A DNA stretch of 64,000 nt from JAPOXR01 sp965221815 (GTDB lineage: Bacteria > Pseudomonadota > Alphaproteobacteria > Rhodobacterales > Rhodobacteraceae). The stretch lies in NCBI GenBank assembly GCA_965221815.1, contig OZ244915.1:1178001-1242000 (forward strand). Direction: 5' to 3'. Made by a program: the position numbers and the translations under genes. Of the stretch, positions 1-8,663 are shown piece after piece; the stretch's first letter is position 1; every line of letters begins with the position of its first letter. Under the pieces are notes generated by a model. That model saw only the letters and a program-made list of their open reading frames with translations. It did not search any database and had not been told where the DNA came from.

Positions 1-165
1 CTGATAGTAGTCATCCACGGTGATTTCTTCGTCGCCGACCGTTCCAATCGTTGAGACTGAATTGGTGAAATTGCCGATACCAAACCCGGCAAGCCCGAGA
101 ATCAACAGGCCAAGCAGAATCCAAACAAAAATGTTGGCCCCTTTGGCCCGGCGCGATTTTGCCAT
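1..165 (-). CDS. PpiD/SurA-like peptidylprolyl isomerase, N-terminus (partial)
   Basis: This is the start of a minus-strand gene that runs off the left edge; 55 codons are visible. A short basic cytoplasmic stretch (MAKSRRAKG) is followed by one hydrophobic span (about residues 11-30) and then TIGTVGDEEITVDDYY. This layout, an N-terminal anchor followed by a 'VGDxxIxxxxY' strand, is typical of the SurA_N/PpiD family, periplasmic membrane-anchored chaperones with parvulin domains that help fold outer-membrane and secreted proteins. The parvulin domain lies outside the window, so the family call rests on the N-terminus only. Start is the ATG at 165-163. Confidence 0.6.
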   Translation of the reverse strand, partial: MAKSRRAKGANIFVWILLGLLILGLAGFGIGNFTNSVSTIGTVGDEEITVDDYYQ

Positions 166-352
166 TCAAATCCATCCTGATCATGCAATCCGGCGGAAAT
201 CTGTCTAGGCATCAGCATCACAAGACGCAAGAGTAATGATGCTGTCCGGATGTCAGTCGTCACGGGATCAGAATGTTGGCAGATCGGTCATGTTATGAAA
301 CTGGTCGTCGGGGCAGGATACTGCGTTACCAGATACCGCGATGGAATTTCGA

Positions 353-1429
353 TCATGCGACGCGTGTCTTGCGCAGTGATAAACCACGGGCACGATCAAA
401 AAGATGCAGTTTTTTGGGGTTGATTCCCAAACGCAATGTGTCGCCTTGACCCGCTTGTGTCTCACGCGATACCGTTGCGATCATCGCACCGCATTCACTC
501 TCGATATGGAGATTGATGTCGGCACCGGTTTTCTCCGAGAGTCTGATCCGCCCCGTCAGCGGACCATTGTCTTCAATCATCAGATCGGTGGGTCGCAATC
601 CGGCAGTAACCGCCGCATTGACCTCAATCTGTTCAGATAAGGGAATGCGCAATCCCGGAGCCACGAAATACAAGCTTCCGGAGTCTCTCTCAATGGCACC
701 ATCGACGAAATTCATTGATGGCGTCCCGATAAAATCGGCAACGAAACGTGTACGTGGTGAGTCAAACAGATCGTCAGGCAAGCCAACCTGCTCGATCCTC
801 CCGGCATTCATCAGGACGATCTTGTCCGCCATTGTCATGGCTTCAACCTGGTCGTGTGTCACATAAATTGTGGTCGTGCCGAGGCGGCTGTGCAGTTGAC
901 GTATTTCAACCCGCATATGGGCTCTCAATTTGGCATCAAGATTGGACAGCGGTTCATCAAACAGAAAGAGTTGGGCATCCCTCACCATCGCCCGTCCCAT
1001 CGCAACACGCTGTCGCTGGCCACCCGACAGCTCACGCGGGTAACGGTCAAGAAATTCTGTAAGATTCAAGATGGATGCCGCGTCTTCCACGCGCTGCCGG
1101 ACCGCGTCTGGGCTCATCTTGCTGATCTGCAGACTGAAGGCGATGTTATCAAAAACCTTCATCGTCGGATAAAGAGCATAATTCTGAAATACCATTGCGA
1201 TATTTCGATCGCGAGGGTGGAGGTCGTTCATACGGAGACCACCGATCAGCAAATCTCCCTTAGTGATCGTTTCAAGCCCGGCAGTCATTCGCAAAAGCGT
1301 GGTTTTGCCGCAGCCCGACGCGCCGAGCAGGACCGCAAATTCTCCCTCTGCGACTGAGAGCGATAGATTCCGGATGACTTCAACGGCACCGAAACTCTTC
1401 GAGAGACCACAATATTCGACGGACGACAT
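353..1429 (-). CDS. ABC transporter ATP-binding protein, UgpC/MalK type
   Basis: Cytoplasmic ATPase that powers the sugar-type importer encoded just upstream. Visible motifs in order: Walker A (GASGCGKTT, near residue 36), Q-loop (FQNYALYP), ABC signature (LSGGQRQRVAMGRA), Walker B (LFLFDEPLSNLD), H-loop (YVTHDQVEAM), and a C-terminal OB/TOBE-like region from about residue 235 as in MalK, UgpC and MsmK. The length (358 aa) is normal for this subgroup. A TTG one codon upstream could also serve as start; I chose the ATG. It is the last gene of the minus-strand operon, separated from the binding-protein gene by about 280 bases that contain a hairpin. The substrate cannot be read from sequence; a sugar, polyol or glycerol phosphate is usual. 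Confidence 0.92.
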   Translation of the reverse strand: MSSVEYCGLSKSFGAVEVIRNLSLSVAEGEFAVLLGASGCGKTTLLRMTAGLETITKGDLLIGGLRMNDLHPRDRNIAMVFQNYALYPTMKVFDNIAFSLQISKMSPDAVRQRVEDAASILNLTEFLDRYPRELSGGQRQRVAMGRAMVRDAQLFLFDEPLSNLDAKLRAHMRVEIRQLHSRLGTTTIYVTHDQVEAMTMADKIVLMNAGRIEQVGLPDDLFDSPRTRFVADFIGTPSMNFVDGAIERDSGSLYFVAPGLRIPLSEQIEVNAAVTAGLRPTDLMIEDNGPLTGRIRLSEKTGADINLHIESECGAMIATVSRETQAGQGDTLRLGINPKKLHLFDRARGLSLRKTRVA

Positions 1430-1650
1430 CAAAAAGACCGCTGGTTGATAGTGTGGAAGGTGTCATGCATCAGGATGAAGGCGGCCTTATTTTCAGGCAG
1501 ACCCGCAACCCACCGCGTTGGACGGAGAGACGGCAAAGGCACACGTTACCTATGTCGCTGACCCTGCCGGAGCCAGTCCCGGTGAGCGCATCCCGTGGTA
1601 TTCCATCCGTCATTTTGGACCTCCCGCTTCCAATAACTCGCAGTCAGTTC

Positions 1651-1675
1651 GGGGGCGCACTGTGAGGGCGCCCCC
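1651..1675 (-). promoter_or_regulatory. Intercistronic GC-rich hairpin after binding-protein gene
   Basis: GGGGGCGC (1651-1658) pairs with GCGCCCCC (1668-1675) around a 9-nt loop, 34 nt after the binding-protein stop codon and before the ATPase gene. There is no clear U tract. Such hairpins after binding-protein genes often protect the upstream mRNA from 3' exonucleases and lower read-through, so that binding protein is made in excess of the ATPase; that role is inference. Confidence 0.5.
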
Positions 1676-1708
1676 CTGGAAGCTGACGAATCCGCCAATT
1701 CCCTTCGA

Positions 1709-3211
1709 TTAGCCGCTCACGATCTTGTCGGCGGCCTGGGCAATGTCATCCATGGCTTCTTTGGCAGACCCGTAATCGCCGGCAAAGTACTTTCCAAGCC
1801 TGACGGGAATCGTGTCATTAGCCAGTTCTGCCCATTCCGGCAGGTCGGGTTCGGATCCCATATCCATGGCGATCGTGTCACGAACAACGTTGAGATGTCG
1901 TGTTGTCCCTGGTCCGACGCGTCGATTCGCAAGGATACGCGGATCATCATAAACGGCTGTGCGGGTCGGGCCCGTGCCGCCACCCAGTGCCGTAATCAAC
2001 ACCTGAGTGTCGTGGCAAGTTGCCCATTGCATGAAAATCCACGCGGCGTCAGGATTCTTCGAATTCTGCGACACGGCCAGTGAAGACCCGCCCTGATGAC
2101 CGACTCCGGGAATCTCCCCAAAGCCGGTGTCCTCGATCGTTCTCAGTGGATTCTTGGGTGCCGGGCACCGTACGGCTTCCATCAGACCCGAGACCTTGGT
2201 CGCATTTGGATCATCAAAATAAGGGAAAAACTCACCCCAACTCATCATTGATGCGGCAACGCCCTGGGCAATAGATTGGCCTTGACCATCCCATGTCCAG
2301 CCGGTTACGCCAGGAGGCATGGTCTGGTAGAGGCGGCGCCAGTATTCCATGGCTTCAAGCCCACGTTCGTCATTGCCGGAGAATTTGCCGTCGGAATTGA
2401 ATATTGAGCCCCCATGGCCCCAGAGCCAAGCTGTCCAGTCACATTCAAGCGAGTAGTGGCCGGATTTCATCTGCCCGGTGGCACCATACATTTCTGGCCC
2501 CATCGCGTCGGTTATGGCCTTTGCCTGTTCGTAATACTGTTCAAGTTCCGTCGGTGCTTCAAAGCCCATTTCCTCCCAAATGTCCTTGCGATACATCATG
2601 ATGAAGATTGGAATATCGTAAGGGACACCAACCAGGCGGTCTTCGTACCGGGCAATTCCATCAACCAGGGCAGGAAGGAAATCTTCCACCCGCCAGTCTG
2701 GCATTGCCAGATCCGGCTTGTCAGCCAATTGTTCTCTGGGATCAAAGACATCGCGGCTCGTAAAGGCTGCCCAACTCTGATCAATATAATAGAGGTCATA
2801 GGTGCCTAACTGGCTGGCGATGTCCAGTGTCAGTTTCTGCAGCACCTGCTCGAGCGGGAGCACCTCTATTTCAACTGTCATGCCCGAGGCCTCTTCAAAA
2901 TAAGGCTTGAGCTGCGAATTGATGGCGTTTGACGGTGGTGTCGATTCCGTCGCCAACTTGAGCGTGGTGCCACGAAACGGTGTGGAGACATCGGCCACCC
3001 AATCGAGAACTTCCTGAGATGGCGATAACATCTCGTCGGCATTGGCCGGCGTGAACAAACCCCCGAACGGACGGCTCATTCCGGTGCCAAGAACTGTTGC
3101 GCCAAGCCCGAGTTGGGCCGATGTGGTCAAGAACTGGCGACGGCTGATGCGCCGTCTCACATAATCGTCAACGATCTTGGCCAGATAGCGTTTTCTGTCA
3201 GAATCTCGCAT
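1709..3211 (-). CDS. ABC transporter substrate-binding protein (family 1), Tat-type signal
   Basis: Periplasmic solute receptor of the importer. The N-terminus carries a twin-arginine motif (RRISRRQFLTTSAQLG, about residues 19-34) followed by a hydrophobic stretch, so export by the Tat pathway is likely, which is less common for this family than Sec export. The body (500 aa) shows features of extracellular solute-binding family 1: DLYYIDQSWAAFTSRDVFDP near the N-terminal lobe, GVPYDIPIFIMMYRKDIWEEMG in the hinge region, and WAASHxxT-like hydrophobic patches near the C-terminus. A strong ribosome binding site (AAGGAGAATGAC before ATG) supports the start. It lies between the permease and ATPase genes of one operon. 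The ligand is not identifiable by eye; carbohydrates are usual. Confidence 0.88.
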   Translation of the reverse strand: MRDSDRKRYLAKIVDDYVRRRISRRQFLTTSAQLGLGATVLGTGMSRPFGGLFTPANADEMLSPSQEVLDWVADVSTPFRGTTLKLATESTPPSNAINSQLKPYFEEASGMTVEIEVLPLEQVLQKLTLDIASQLGTYDLYYIDQSWAAFTSRDVFDPREQLADKPDLAMPDWRVEDFLPALVDGIARYEDRLVGVPYDIPIFIMMYRKDIWEEMGFEAPTELEQYYEQAKAITDAMGPEMYGATGQMKSGHYSLECDWTAWLWGHGGSIFNSDGKFSGNDERGLEAMEYWRRLYQTMPPGVTGWTWDGQGQSIAQGVAASMMSWGEFFPYFDDPNATKVSGLMEAVRCPAPKNPLRTIEDTGFGEIPGVGHQGGSSLAVSQNSKNPDAAWIFMQWATCHDTQVLITALGGGTGPTRTAVYDDPRILANRRVGPGTTRHLNVVRDTIAMDMGSEPDLPEWAELANDTIPVRLGKYFAGDYGSAKEAMDDIAQAADKIVSG

Positions 3212-3262
3212 GTCATTCTCCTTTGCATTGTTTCCAACAATTTGTTGCAGTTTTCCGGTAAG

Positions 3263-4141
3263 CTACTCCTTGAGCGAACCGAGCGTTAGCCCGCGGACGA
3301 GCTGTTTCTGGACCAGCAGGATAAACAGGAATGCCGGCGCGGTTGCTGCCACGCCGAGCGCAGCCATGTTGCCCCAGGCCGTCCCAGTCGAGGTGACGAA
3401 ACTGGACGATACCACTGGAACCGTCTTGAGTCCCGTCTGTGTCAATGTGAGCACAAAAATGAACTCTGTCCAGGAAAAGATGAAACACAGCACCGCGGTC
3501 GCCGCCACGCCGCCACGCGCCATGGGCAGGACAATGCGTCGGAAAATTATCCATCGTGAAGCACCGTCAATCATTGCACATTCATCAATATCACGCGGTA
3601 TGTCATCAAAGAAGCTCTTCAGCAGAAGCACTGCAAGTGGCAAATTCATGACCGCATGAATGAGGATGATACCCGTATAGGTGTCCAAAAGCCCGATATC
3701 TTTATAGATGAAAAACATCGGAATTGCAACGGCGACTGGCGGCATCATCCGGGTCGAGAGCACCCAACCGACAAATAAATGACGGAAACGAAAATCCATT
3801 CGGCTGAGACTGTAACCTGCCAGGGTGGCCACAATAACAGACAGCAGGGTCGAACCCAGTGCGACCACGATCGAGTCCCAAAGTCGGGGTGCCATGAAAA
3901 AATTGCCGCCGCCGGGTAACACTTCCTGTTGTCGGAAAAAGCCAAGGGAGATGCCAAAAACTTCCTCGAAATTTCGTAGGGTGGGTTCAAAAATCCAAAC
4001 GGTCGGGGGTGTATTGAAGATATCCTTGGCATTCTTGAATGCTGTGGTTGCCCAGAAATACAAGGGAAATATGAACAGAGCGACCACCATGTAGGCGGCG
4101 AGAGTGCGCGTCATGCGACGGGCTTGCGACTCGACAATCAC
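3263..4141 (-). CDS. ABC sugar-type permease, MalG-like
   Basis: Inner-membrane permease subunit with about six hydrophobic spans. The EAA loop that docks on the ATPase is seen as DECAMIDGASRWIIFRRIVLP, the form found in MalG/UgpE-type permeases. I chose the GTG at 4141-4139 because it overlaps the stop codon of the preceding permease by four bases (GTGA), the arrangement expected for translational coupling, and gives 292 aa. An ATG nine codons further in (MTRTLAAYMVV) is an alternative. A longer in-frame reading exists upstream but would lie inside the other permease gene. The C-terminus ends RGLTLGSLKE, typical of MalG-like proteins (they end near a '...GLTAGAVKG' pattern). Confidence 0.9.
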   Translation of the reverse strand: MIVESQARRMTRTLAAYMVVALFIFPLYFWATTAFKNAKDIFNTPPTVWIFEPTLRNFEEVFGISLGFFRQQEVLPGGGNFFMAPRLWDSIVVALGSTLLSVIVATLAGYSLSRMDFRFRHLFVGWVLSTRMMPPVAVAIPMFFIYKDIGLLDTYTGIILIHAVMNLPLAVLLLKSFFDDIPRDIDECAMIDGASRWIIFRRIVLPMARGGVAATAVLCFIFSWTEFIFVLTLTQTGLKTVPVVSSSFVTSTGTAWGNMAALGVAATAPAFLFILLVQKQLVRGLTLGSLKE

Positions 4142-5031
4142 CAGCGCACCCGTGCGACCCAGATGAAGAGATTGGCGATCACGAGAATCAGGATCAGACT
4201 CACCAATGAAATTGTTGCCCCGTAACCCCATTTGATGAAACTGAATGTCTGCTGCCAGGCATAGAGGCTCAGTGTGTAGGTCGAGGTGCCGGGTCCACCG
4301 GACGTCATCACAAACATATAGTCAAATATCCGGAACAGATCTATGCCACGGATCAGGACGGCAACGGCAATGACCTTTCCCATCAATGGCAGTGTGATCC
4401 GGCGAAACGTCTGCCAGCTTGAAGCACCATCCAGCATTGCCGCCTCATAGGGTTCAGGCGGCAGAGACCGAAGTCCAGCCAAAAAGATCAGGACCATAAA
4501 GGGTGTCCATTGCCAGATATCGGCCAGCATGACTCCCATCAGGGCCGTTGATCCAGTTGCCAGTATGGGTTGAGTCCCGTCGAGAATACCGAGACTTTCC
4601 AACAGCCAGGTCAACACGCCAAATTCCGGGTCTTCGATCAGCAGGAACATCATACCTGTGATCGCCGGCGGAATCACAAGCGTCAGTGTCAGGAGTGCCC
4701 GCAACACGCCAAATCCTTTCTGCTCACTGTCAAGGAGTAGTGCAATGGCCATTCCCAGCACGACCTGAATGATGAGGACGACACCGAAATACGTGAATGT
4801 GACGGAAAGAGAGTCCCAAAATCTCTCATCAGAAAACAGCGCTTGCCAGTTATCTGTTCCTACCGGTTCAACCCGGCGTCTGAACGGCGCATACTCGTGG
4901 AAACTCAGCCAGATATTGTAGATCAGCGGATAAATCGTGAACACCACAAGCATCGCAAGAAGCGGCGCGAGCCATGGTAAGGCACTGTCTCCGGTCAGAA
5001 TGCGTTTGATTCCTTGATTCGGCAGGGTCAT
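4138..5031 (-). CDS. ABC sugar-type permease, MalF/UgpA-like
   Basis: Second inner-membrane permease of the importer. A short N-terminus is followed by a hydrophobic span (PWLAPLLAMLVVFTIYPLIY) and then WLSFHEY, the usual opening of UgpA/MalF-type permeases. The EAA loop is EPYEAAMLDGASSWQTFRRITLP. Its stop codon overlaps the start of the MalG-like gene. The start is uncertain: the ATG at 5031 gives a normal-length protein (297 aa); another ATG at 5076 would add 15 residues but its only purine-rich site is about 13 bases away. It is the first confidently identified gene of the operon. Confidence 0.88.
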   Translation of the reverse strand: MTLPNQGIKRILTGDSALPWLAPLLAMLVVFTIYPLIYNIWLSFHEYAPFRRRVEPVGTDNWQALFSDERFWDSLSVTFTYFGVVLIIQVVLGMAIALLLDSEQKGFGVLRALLTLTLVIPPAITGMMFLLIEDPEFGVLTWLLESLGILDGTQPILATGSTALMGVMLADIWQWTPFMVLIFLAGLRSLPPEPYEAAMLDGASSWQTFRRITLPLMGKVIAVAVLIRGIDLFRIFDYMFVMTSGGPGTSTYTLSLYAWQQTFSFIKWGYGATISLVSLILILVIANLFIWVARVRW

Positions 5032-5302
5032 CGCAGTTTGGTTTCGAAAAATCGCACAAAGTGCTTCGTGTGCCATTGATCAGCAGTCGTCCTGTGCCCT
5101 GCACCGGGGGATGTCCGTGGCGGCGACAGCCCATAAGCCAGCACAGGCCCAAGGCCGACAAGTCCCTGAGCCGTGACATGGACATTGGTACCCGCAAGTC
5201 GTCTCAGTCTTTTGGCGAGCGGGCACCGCAAAGACGTCCAAGCCACAGATTGGAGTTCTTCAGTTCGGCACATGGTTGTGGCAGGAGCCTTGTCGATGGT
5301 CA

Positions 5303-5443
5303 TCATGCCACAGCTGAATTGCCGGCATGCACCGCAATCCTGAATTGTTTCCGCTCAGCTTTTTGTCGCTGACGTGGTGCTGTGGCCCGTGCAAAAAGTA
5401 TCACCATTCGGCGGCGCCAAGCGCCTATCAATTCAAAGTCCAT
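5303..5443 (-). CDS. Possible 46-aa leader or gene remnant ahead of ABC operon
   Basis: A short reading frame (MDFELIGAWRRRMVILFARA...) begins after an excellent ribosome binding site (GGGGAGGAAAC then ATG) on the same strand as the ABC operon, about 270 bases upstream of the first permease. I recognise no family. The strong site suggests that translation starts here, so it may be the intact start of a gene whose remainder has decayed, or a leader peptide. The sequence between it and the permease (5032-5302) holds no recognisable coding frame. Confidence 0.3.
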   Translation of the reverse strand: MDFELIGAWRRRMVILFARATAPRQRQKAERKQFRIAVHAGNSAVA

Positions 5444-6188
5444 GTTTCCTCCCCGGAACAGACTACACAATCTCCGACAATTCACAAGCCGGGCGCGACG
5501 GGGTTGTGCCCATAAGAGCGGGTGAGGTCGTGACTTGACAGCGGCGGCTGATTCCGCCGATGTTTCCAGTTATCGACGCGCGCACGATAATATTGTGTAT
5601 AAAAAAGAGAATCGCCGAAGCAGTCTCCTTATGACATCAATTGCTGAGGTGATCCGGTCGCACCGGTTGCAAAACTGTCGAAAATCGACGCTCTTCCAGC
5701 CATAATGATCAGGCCAGGTCCTCGCCATTGCGCATTGAGGAGTGGAATATCTGCGATGTCAGTCCGGTAAAGGTCAGAGATTTTGCCGTATCCCACTCAG
5801 TGGTTTCGGCCCGGCTGCGCTATAAGGGATTCCGCATGGTGCGATCATTCATCTGCCCATGCTTTGTCTTGCCCCAGCGATTTGTCATCCGACCCGGTTG
5901 CCAATCGCAGGCCAATACCGACAACATTGTCTGGCAGGGTTTGGAGTGCACCAGAGGCAACGCCGCGATTGCGAGAAAGGTCACGTGAGCGTGATACCAA
6001 AGTGCCAATCTTGGGTATGTCAGTCATCATGATCGGCAGATCCGGCAGGTGGCCGCCATGATACCAGCTCTCTGGTCGACAGGCAGGGAAACTGTCTGAT
6101 GTGCCGGATCATTTCCTGATGCCGATTTAGGGCGCATATTGCATCTTTTTGGCGCACAATGAAATTGTCATTTTAACAGGAGACAAAG
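5444..6188. other. Intergenic region ahead of TA module
   Basis: No recognisable gene. Near its right end two features sit just before the ParD-like gene: a direct repeat of GGCGCA (6131 and 6151, 20 bases apart) and the short inverted repeat ACAAT-GAA-ATTGT (6156-6168). They lie where the promoter and operator of an autoregulated antitoxin gene would be, but no -35/-10 pair is convincing. Confidence 0.4.
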
Positions 6189-6407
6189 ATGCCAATGTCC
6201 ACAAAACTTTCTGATGAATTCATCAGTCAGGCGCGTCGATATGGTGATGTTGACCATTGCTCGATCCCGAAGCAGATTGAATATTGGTCTACCATCGGCA
6301 AGATTGCTGAGGAAAACCCTGACTTACCTTACAGCTTTATCAAAGATCTTCTTCTCGCGCGGCAAGAGGCAACTGACGGTCAACTGGCGCCTTTTGAATT
6401 TGGTTAA
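6189..6407 (+). CDS. ParD-like type II antitoxin
   Basis: Small protein of 72 aa (70 if the second ATG, two codons on, is used) with a good ribosome binding site (AGGAGACAAAG). The sequence KLSDEFISQARRYGDVDHCS and IPKQIEYWSTIGKIAEENPD match the ParD-like antitoxin family (predicted ribbon-helix-helix type), where RSIPKQIEYWAxIGKxxEENPDL is the hallmark. It would bind its own promoter and neutralise the RelE-family toxin. The partner toxin starts five bases downstream but is broken, so the antitoxin is now effectively alone. Autoregulation through the repeats at 6131-6168 is inferred. Confidence 0.8.
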   Translation: MPMSTKLSDEFISQARRYGDVDHCSIPKQIEYWSTIGKIAEENPDLPYSFIKDLLLARQEATDGQLAPFEFG

Positions 6408-6412
6408 TTCAA

Positions 6413-6693
6413 ATGAAGGTCGTTCAAACAAACCTTTTCAAGAGGGCGATCAAAAAACTGCATTCCAACCACCAAAAGATCGACTTGGACAAGGCAGTCA
6501 AAGTTATCATGAAAGGCCCAGAAATTGGATAATTCAAGATGGGAGACCTTTCTGGTGTTCTTGTGTATAAATTCAAAATGGTCAAACAGCTAACCTTGTT
6601 GGCCTACACCTGCCACGATCAAACCATTACATTGACGTTTTTAGCATTTGGGACACATGAAAACTTTTACCGTGATCCCAAAAATGGGGCTGA
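6413..6693 (+). pseudogene. RelE/ParE-like toxin, inactivated by nonsense and frameshift
   Basis: Reading from the ATG at 6413 gives MKVVQTNLFKRAIKKLHSNH...KVIMKGPEIG, then an in-frame TAA (6530-6532), then FKMGDLSGVLVYKFKMVKQ and LLAYTCHDQTITLTFLAFGTHENFYRD in the same frame. The pattern 'LxVGDLxGVxVYKFK...FGTHENFYRDLK' is that of RelE-family mRNA interferases paired with ParD-like antitoxins. The TAA replaces what is probably a GAA (Glu) codon. After PKNG the natural stop is missed, but TGA-TAA lies one base out of frame (6691-6696), consistent with a one-base loss in the G run at 6686-6689. Both lesions would abolish toxin. Confidence 0.72.
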
Positions 6694-6739
6694 TAAAGAT
6701 GAATGGACAGGATGCCCCAGCCCGGCCCGTAGGACGACG

Positions 6740-6751
6740 CCCCCCCCCCCC
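6740..6751. repeat. C12 homopolymer tract
   Basis: Twelve consecutive C residues lie between the toxin pseudogene and hipB. No gene start or promoter element is obviously controlled by it. It is of note only because a much longer G tract occurs at 59336. Confidence 0.85.
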
Positions 6752-6853
6752 GGAAAACCTTGGGTGTCCAAAGCGTGTAGACAGATTTCGGACAGGAGTG
6801 GCTCTGACCGCTCAACCGCTAATAAACTTGCCAAATCGAGGAAAATGCACTAT

Positions 6854-6900
6854 CCGTCATATTTGACAATTAAATAATTATTAAAATTCAGATATGACGG
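6854..6900. promoter_or_regulatory. Candidate HipB operator overlapping hipB start
   Basis: CCGTCATAT (6854-6862) is repeated in perfect inverted form as ATATGACGG (6892-6900), with an AT-rich 29-base spacer containing TTGACA (6863-6868). The right arm contains the hipB start codon itself (6894). An XRE-type antitoxin binding both arms would cover promoter and start, giving tight autorepression. No ribosome binding site is visible, so the transcript may be short-leadered or leaderless. Confidence 0.55.
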
Positions 6901-7280
6901 TTAAAGTAAATTCAATGAGCGCACGTCGAGCCTTGAAGGCTCTGGGTGCAAATATCAAGACGGCGCGTCTGAAGCGGCGGATTTCCGTAAAGGGCTTTGC
7001 GGAGCGGATCGGCGTGTCCGAAAGCACGGTGGCACGGCTTGAGAAAGGCGATGATGGCGTGAGCATCGGCACGCTCGCCATGGCGTGCCTCGTTCTGGGC
7101 GAAATCGACCGTATCTCGGATTTTCTCGATGTCGGTACGGACGGCACCGGATTGCTGCTCGACCGGGAAAACCTTCCCAAGCGGATCGATCGCAAGCGCA
7201 CGCCCAAGTCGTCGAGCAACAGCCACGACACGGCTGTCCCGATTGGCGACGGCGATGATGAGGAAGGGGTTGGTTTCTGA
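6894..7280 (+). CDS. hipB: HipB-like antitoxin (XRE helix-turn-helix)
   Basis: A 128-aa cytoplasmic DNA-binding protein. Residues about 17-70 form an XRE/Cro helix-turn-helix: LGANIKTARLKRRISVKGFA and GVSESTVARLEKGDDGVSIG. The C-terminal third is charged and low in complexity (DRKRTPKSSSNS...DGDDEEG), as in many HipB proteins. Its stop overlaps the hipA start by one base (TGATG), so the pair is translationally coupled. HipB binds HipA and represses the operon. The start may be this ATG or the ATG seven codons later. Confidence 0.85.
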   Translation: MTVKVNSMSARRALKALGANIKTARLKRRISVKGFAERIGVSESTVARLEKGDDGVSIGTLAMACLVLGEIDRISDFLDVGTDGTGLLLDRENLPKRIDRKRTPKSSSNSHDTAVPIGDGDDEEGVGF

Positions 7281-8518
7281 TGCCCGAAGCCATCGTCGCA
7301 CTGGGCGAGGGAAAGCGGATTGTTGGGCGCTTGCGCTTTGAGAGCGACGGACGCCGCCAGCATTCGCAGTTCGAATATGATGAGACCTGGCTCGTCGCAA
7401 AGGACCGTTTCGCGCTTGCGCCGGGATTGCTGCTGCGCGACGGCGGCCATTTTTTATCCGGAAAGGATGACAAGCGCTCAGCGCTGCCGGGGTGTTTTGG
7501 GGACGCGGCGCCGGATTCCTGGGGACGTGCGCTGATGACCAAAGCCTTGCGCGACGGTCTCAGCGAGTTCGATTATCTCGTTTTGTCGGATGACCGCACC
7601 CGGCAAGGGGCGCTGCGCTTCCTCGGCGAGGACATGGAGCCGCTTTCCGGCCTCACGCCGCCCATTCCCCGGCTGGTCCAACTTGAGCGCCTACGCACAC
7701 TTGCACAACGCTTCGAACGGGATCCGGGTGGCGCAGAGGAAGAAGCACGTGATCTTGCGGGTGTCGTCGGATCGCTGGGAGGTGCGCGACCGAAAGCCAA
7801 TGTCGAGGGGGATGGGCATCTCTGGATTGCCAAGTTCACCTCGGCGCAGGACACCAAACCGGTCGAGCGCGCCGAAGTGGCAACACTGAAACTGGCGCGC
7901 ATGTGCGGGCTGCGCGTGGCCGATGCACGGCTTGAACTGCACGACAGCGACAGTCCGATCGCGTTGATCCGCCGCTTCGACCGCCGCGGTGATACACGCA
8001 TTCCCTACATCTCGGCGCGCACCGCGCTGGACTGGCAAGGCGAAGACAGCGGTTTCTACACCGACATTGCCGATGTGATCCGCCAGATTTCGAGTAAGCC
8101 GGTCGAGGATCTGCATGAACTCTGGCGACGGATCGTTTTTACCATCCTGGTGTCGAACAAGGATGATCACCTTAAGAACCACGGGTTCATCTATGCCGGC
8201 GGCGATCGATGGCGCTTATCACCGGCCTTCGACATCAATCCATCCCCCTCCCGGCATCGCGTTCTTGAGACAGGGATCATCCAAGGCGGGTCGTTTGAGG
8301 CTTCACTCGAAATCGCGTTGAATGCTTGTGAATTCTTCGAATTGAAGTTGGAAGTTGCCGAGTCTCTGGTGTTGATGATGGCCAAGACTATTGCCGCGAA
8401 CTGGAAGAAAGCACTGAGAGAGGAAGGCACTACAGCAAAAGATGTTCGGGACTACACAGATGCTTTCGAGCACACAGAGAGTGATAAGGCTCTGAGTATA
8501 GCCGCCAATCACTGTTGA
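7280..8518 (+). CDS. hipA: HipA-like serine/threonine kinase toxin
   Basis: A 412-aa HipA-family kinase. The N-terminal HipA_N domain carries GLLLRDGGHFLSGKDDKRSA and GCFGDAAPDSWGR (the 'LPDGWG'-like turn). The kinase core has the flexible phosphate loop VGSLGGARPKANVEGDG, the catalytic loop VSNKDDHLKNHGF (Asp and Asn present) and the metal-binding LSPAFDINPSP. All key residues are therefore present and the toxin looks intact. HipA enzymes phosphorylate aminoacyl-tRNA synthetases (GltX in E. coli) and induce dormancy; the target here is unknown. It is coupled to hipB. Confidence 0.9.
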   Translation: MPEAIVALGEGKRIVGRLRFESDGRRQHSQFEYDETWLVAKDRFALAPGLLLRDGGHFLSGKDDKRSALPGCFGDAAPDSWGRALMTKALRDGLSEFDYLVLSDDRTRQGALRFLGEDMEPLSGLTPPIPRLVQLERLRTLAQRFERDPGGAEEEARDLAGVVGSLGGARPKANVEGDGHLWIAKFTSAQDTKPVERAEVATLKLARMCGLRVADARLELHDSDSPIALIRRFDRRGDTRIPYISARTALDWQGEDSGFYTDIADVIRQISSKPVEDLHELWRRIVFTILVSNKDDHLKNHGFIYAGGDRWRLSPAFDINPSPSRHRVLETGIIQGGSFEASLEIALNACEFFELKLEVAESLVLMMAKTIAANWKKALREEGTTAKDVRDYTDAFEHTESDKALSIAANHC

Positions 8519-8593
8519 TGAGGCATGAGGCAGACAAATCTACCATGATACGCATAGGATAAATTGCAACAGTGCTGAGACATCATGGATTGA

Positions 8594-8646
8594 CCTGTCC
8601 TGATCCTGGCTTTGTCACCAGGATCCAGCGTCTGGCTCAGGACAGG
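8594..8646 (+). ncRNA. Structured segment upstream of IS110 fragment (possible bridge-RNA relic)
   Basis: CCTGTCCTGA (8594-8603) pairs with TCAGGACAGG (8637-8646), and inside it ATCCTGG pairs with CCAGGAT around a small loop. The structure sits immediately upstream of the start of an IS110-type transposase fragment. IS110-family elements encode a structured bridge RNA in the non-coding end of the element, so this is a candidate remnant of one. The structure is seen; the role is inference. Confidence 0.3.
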
Positions 8647-8663
8647 GTCACATCATAGAGGAC

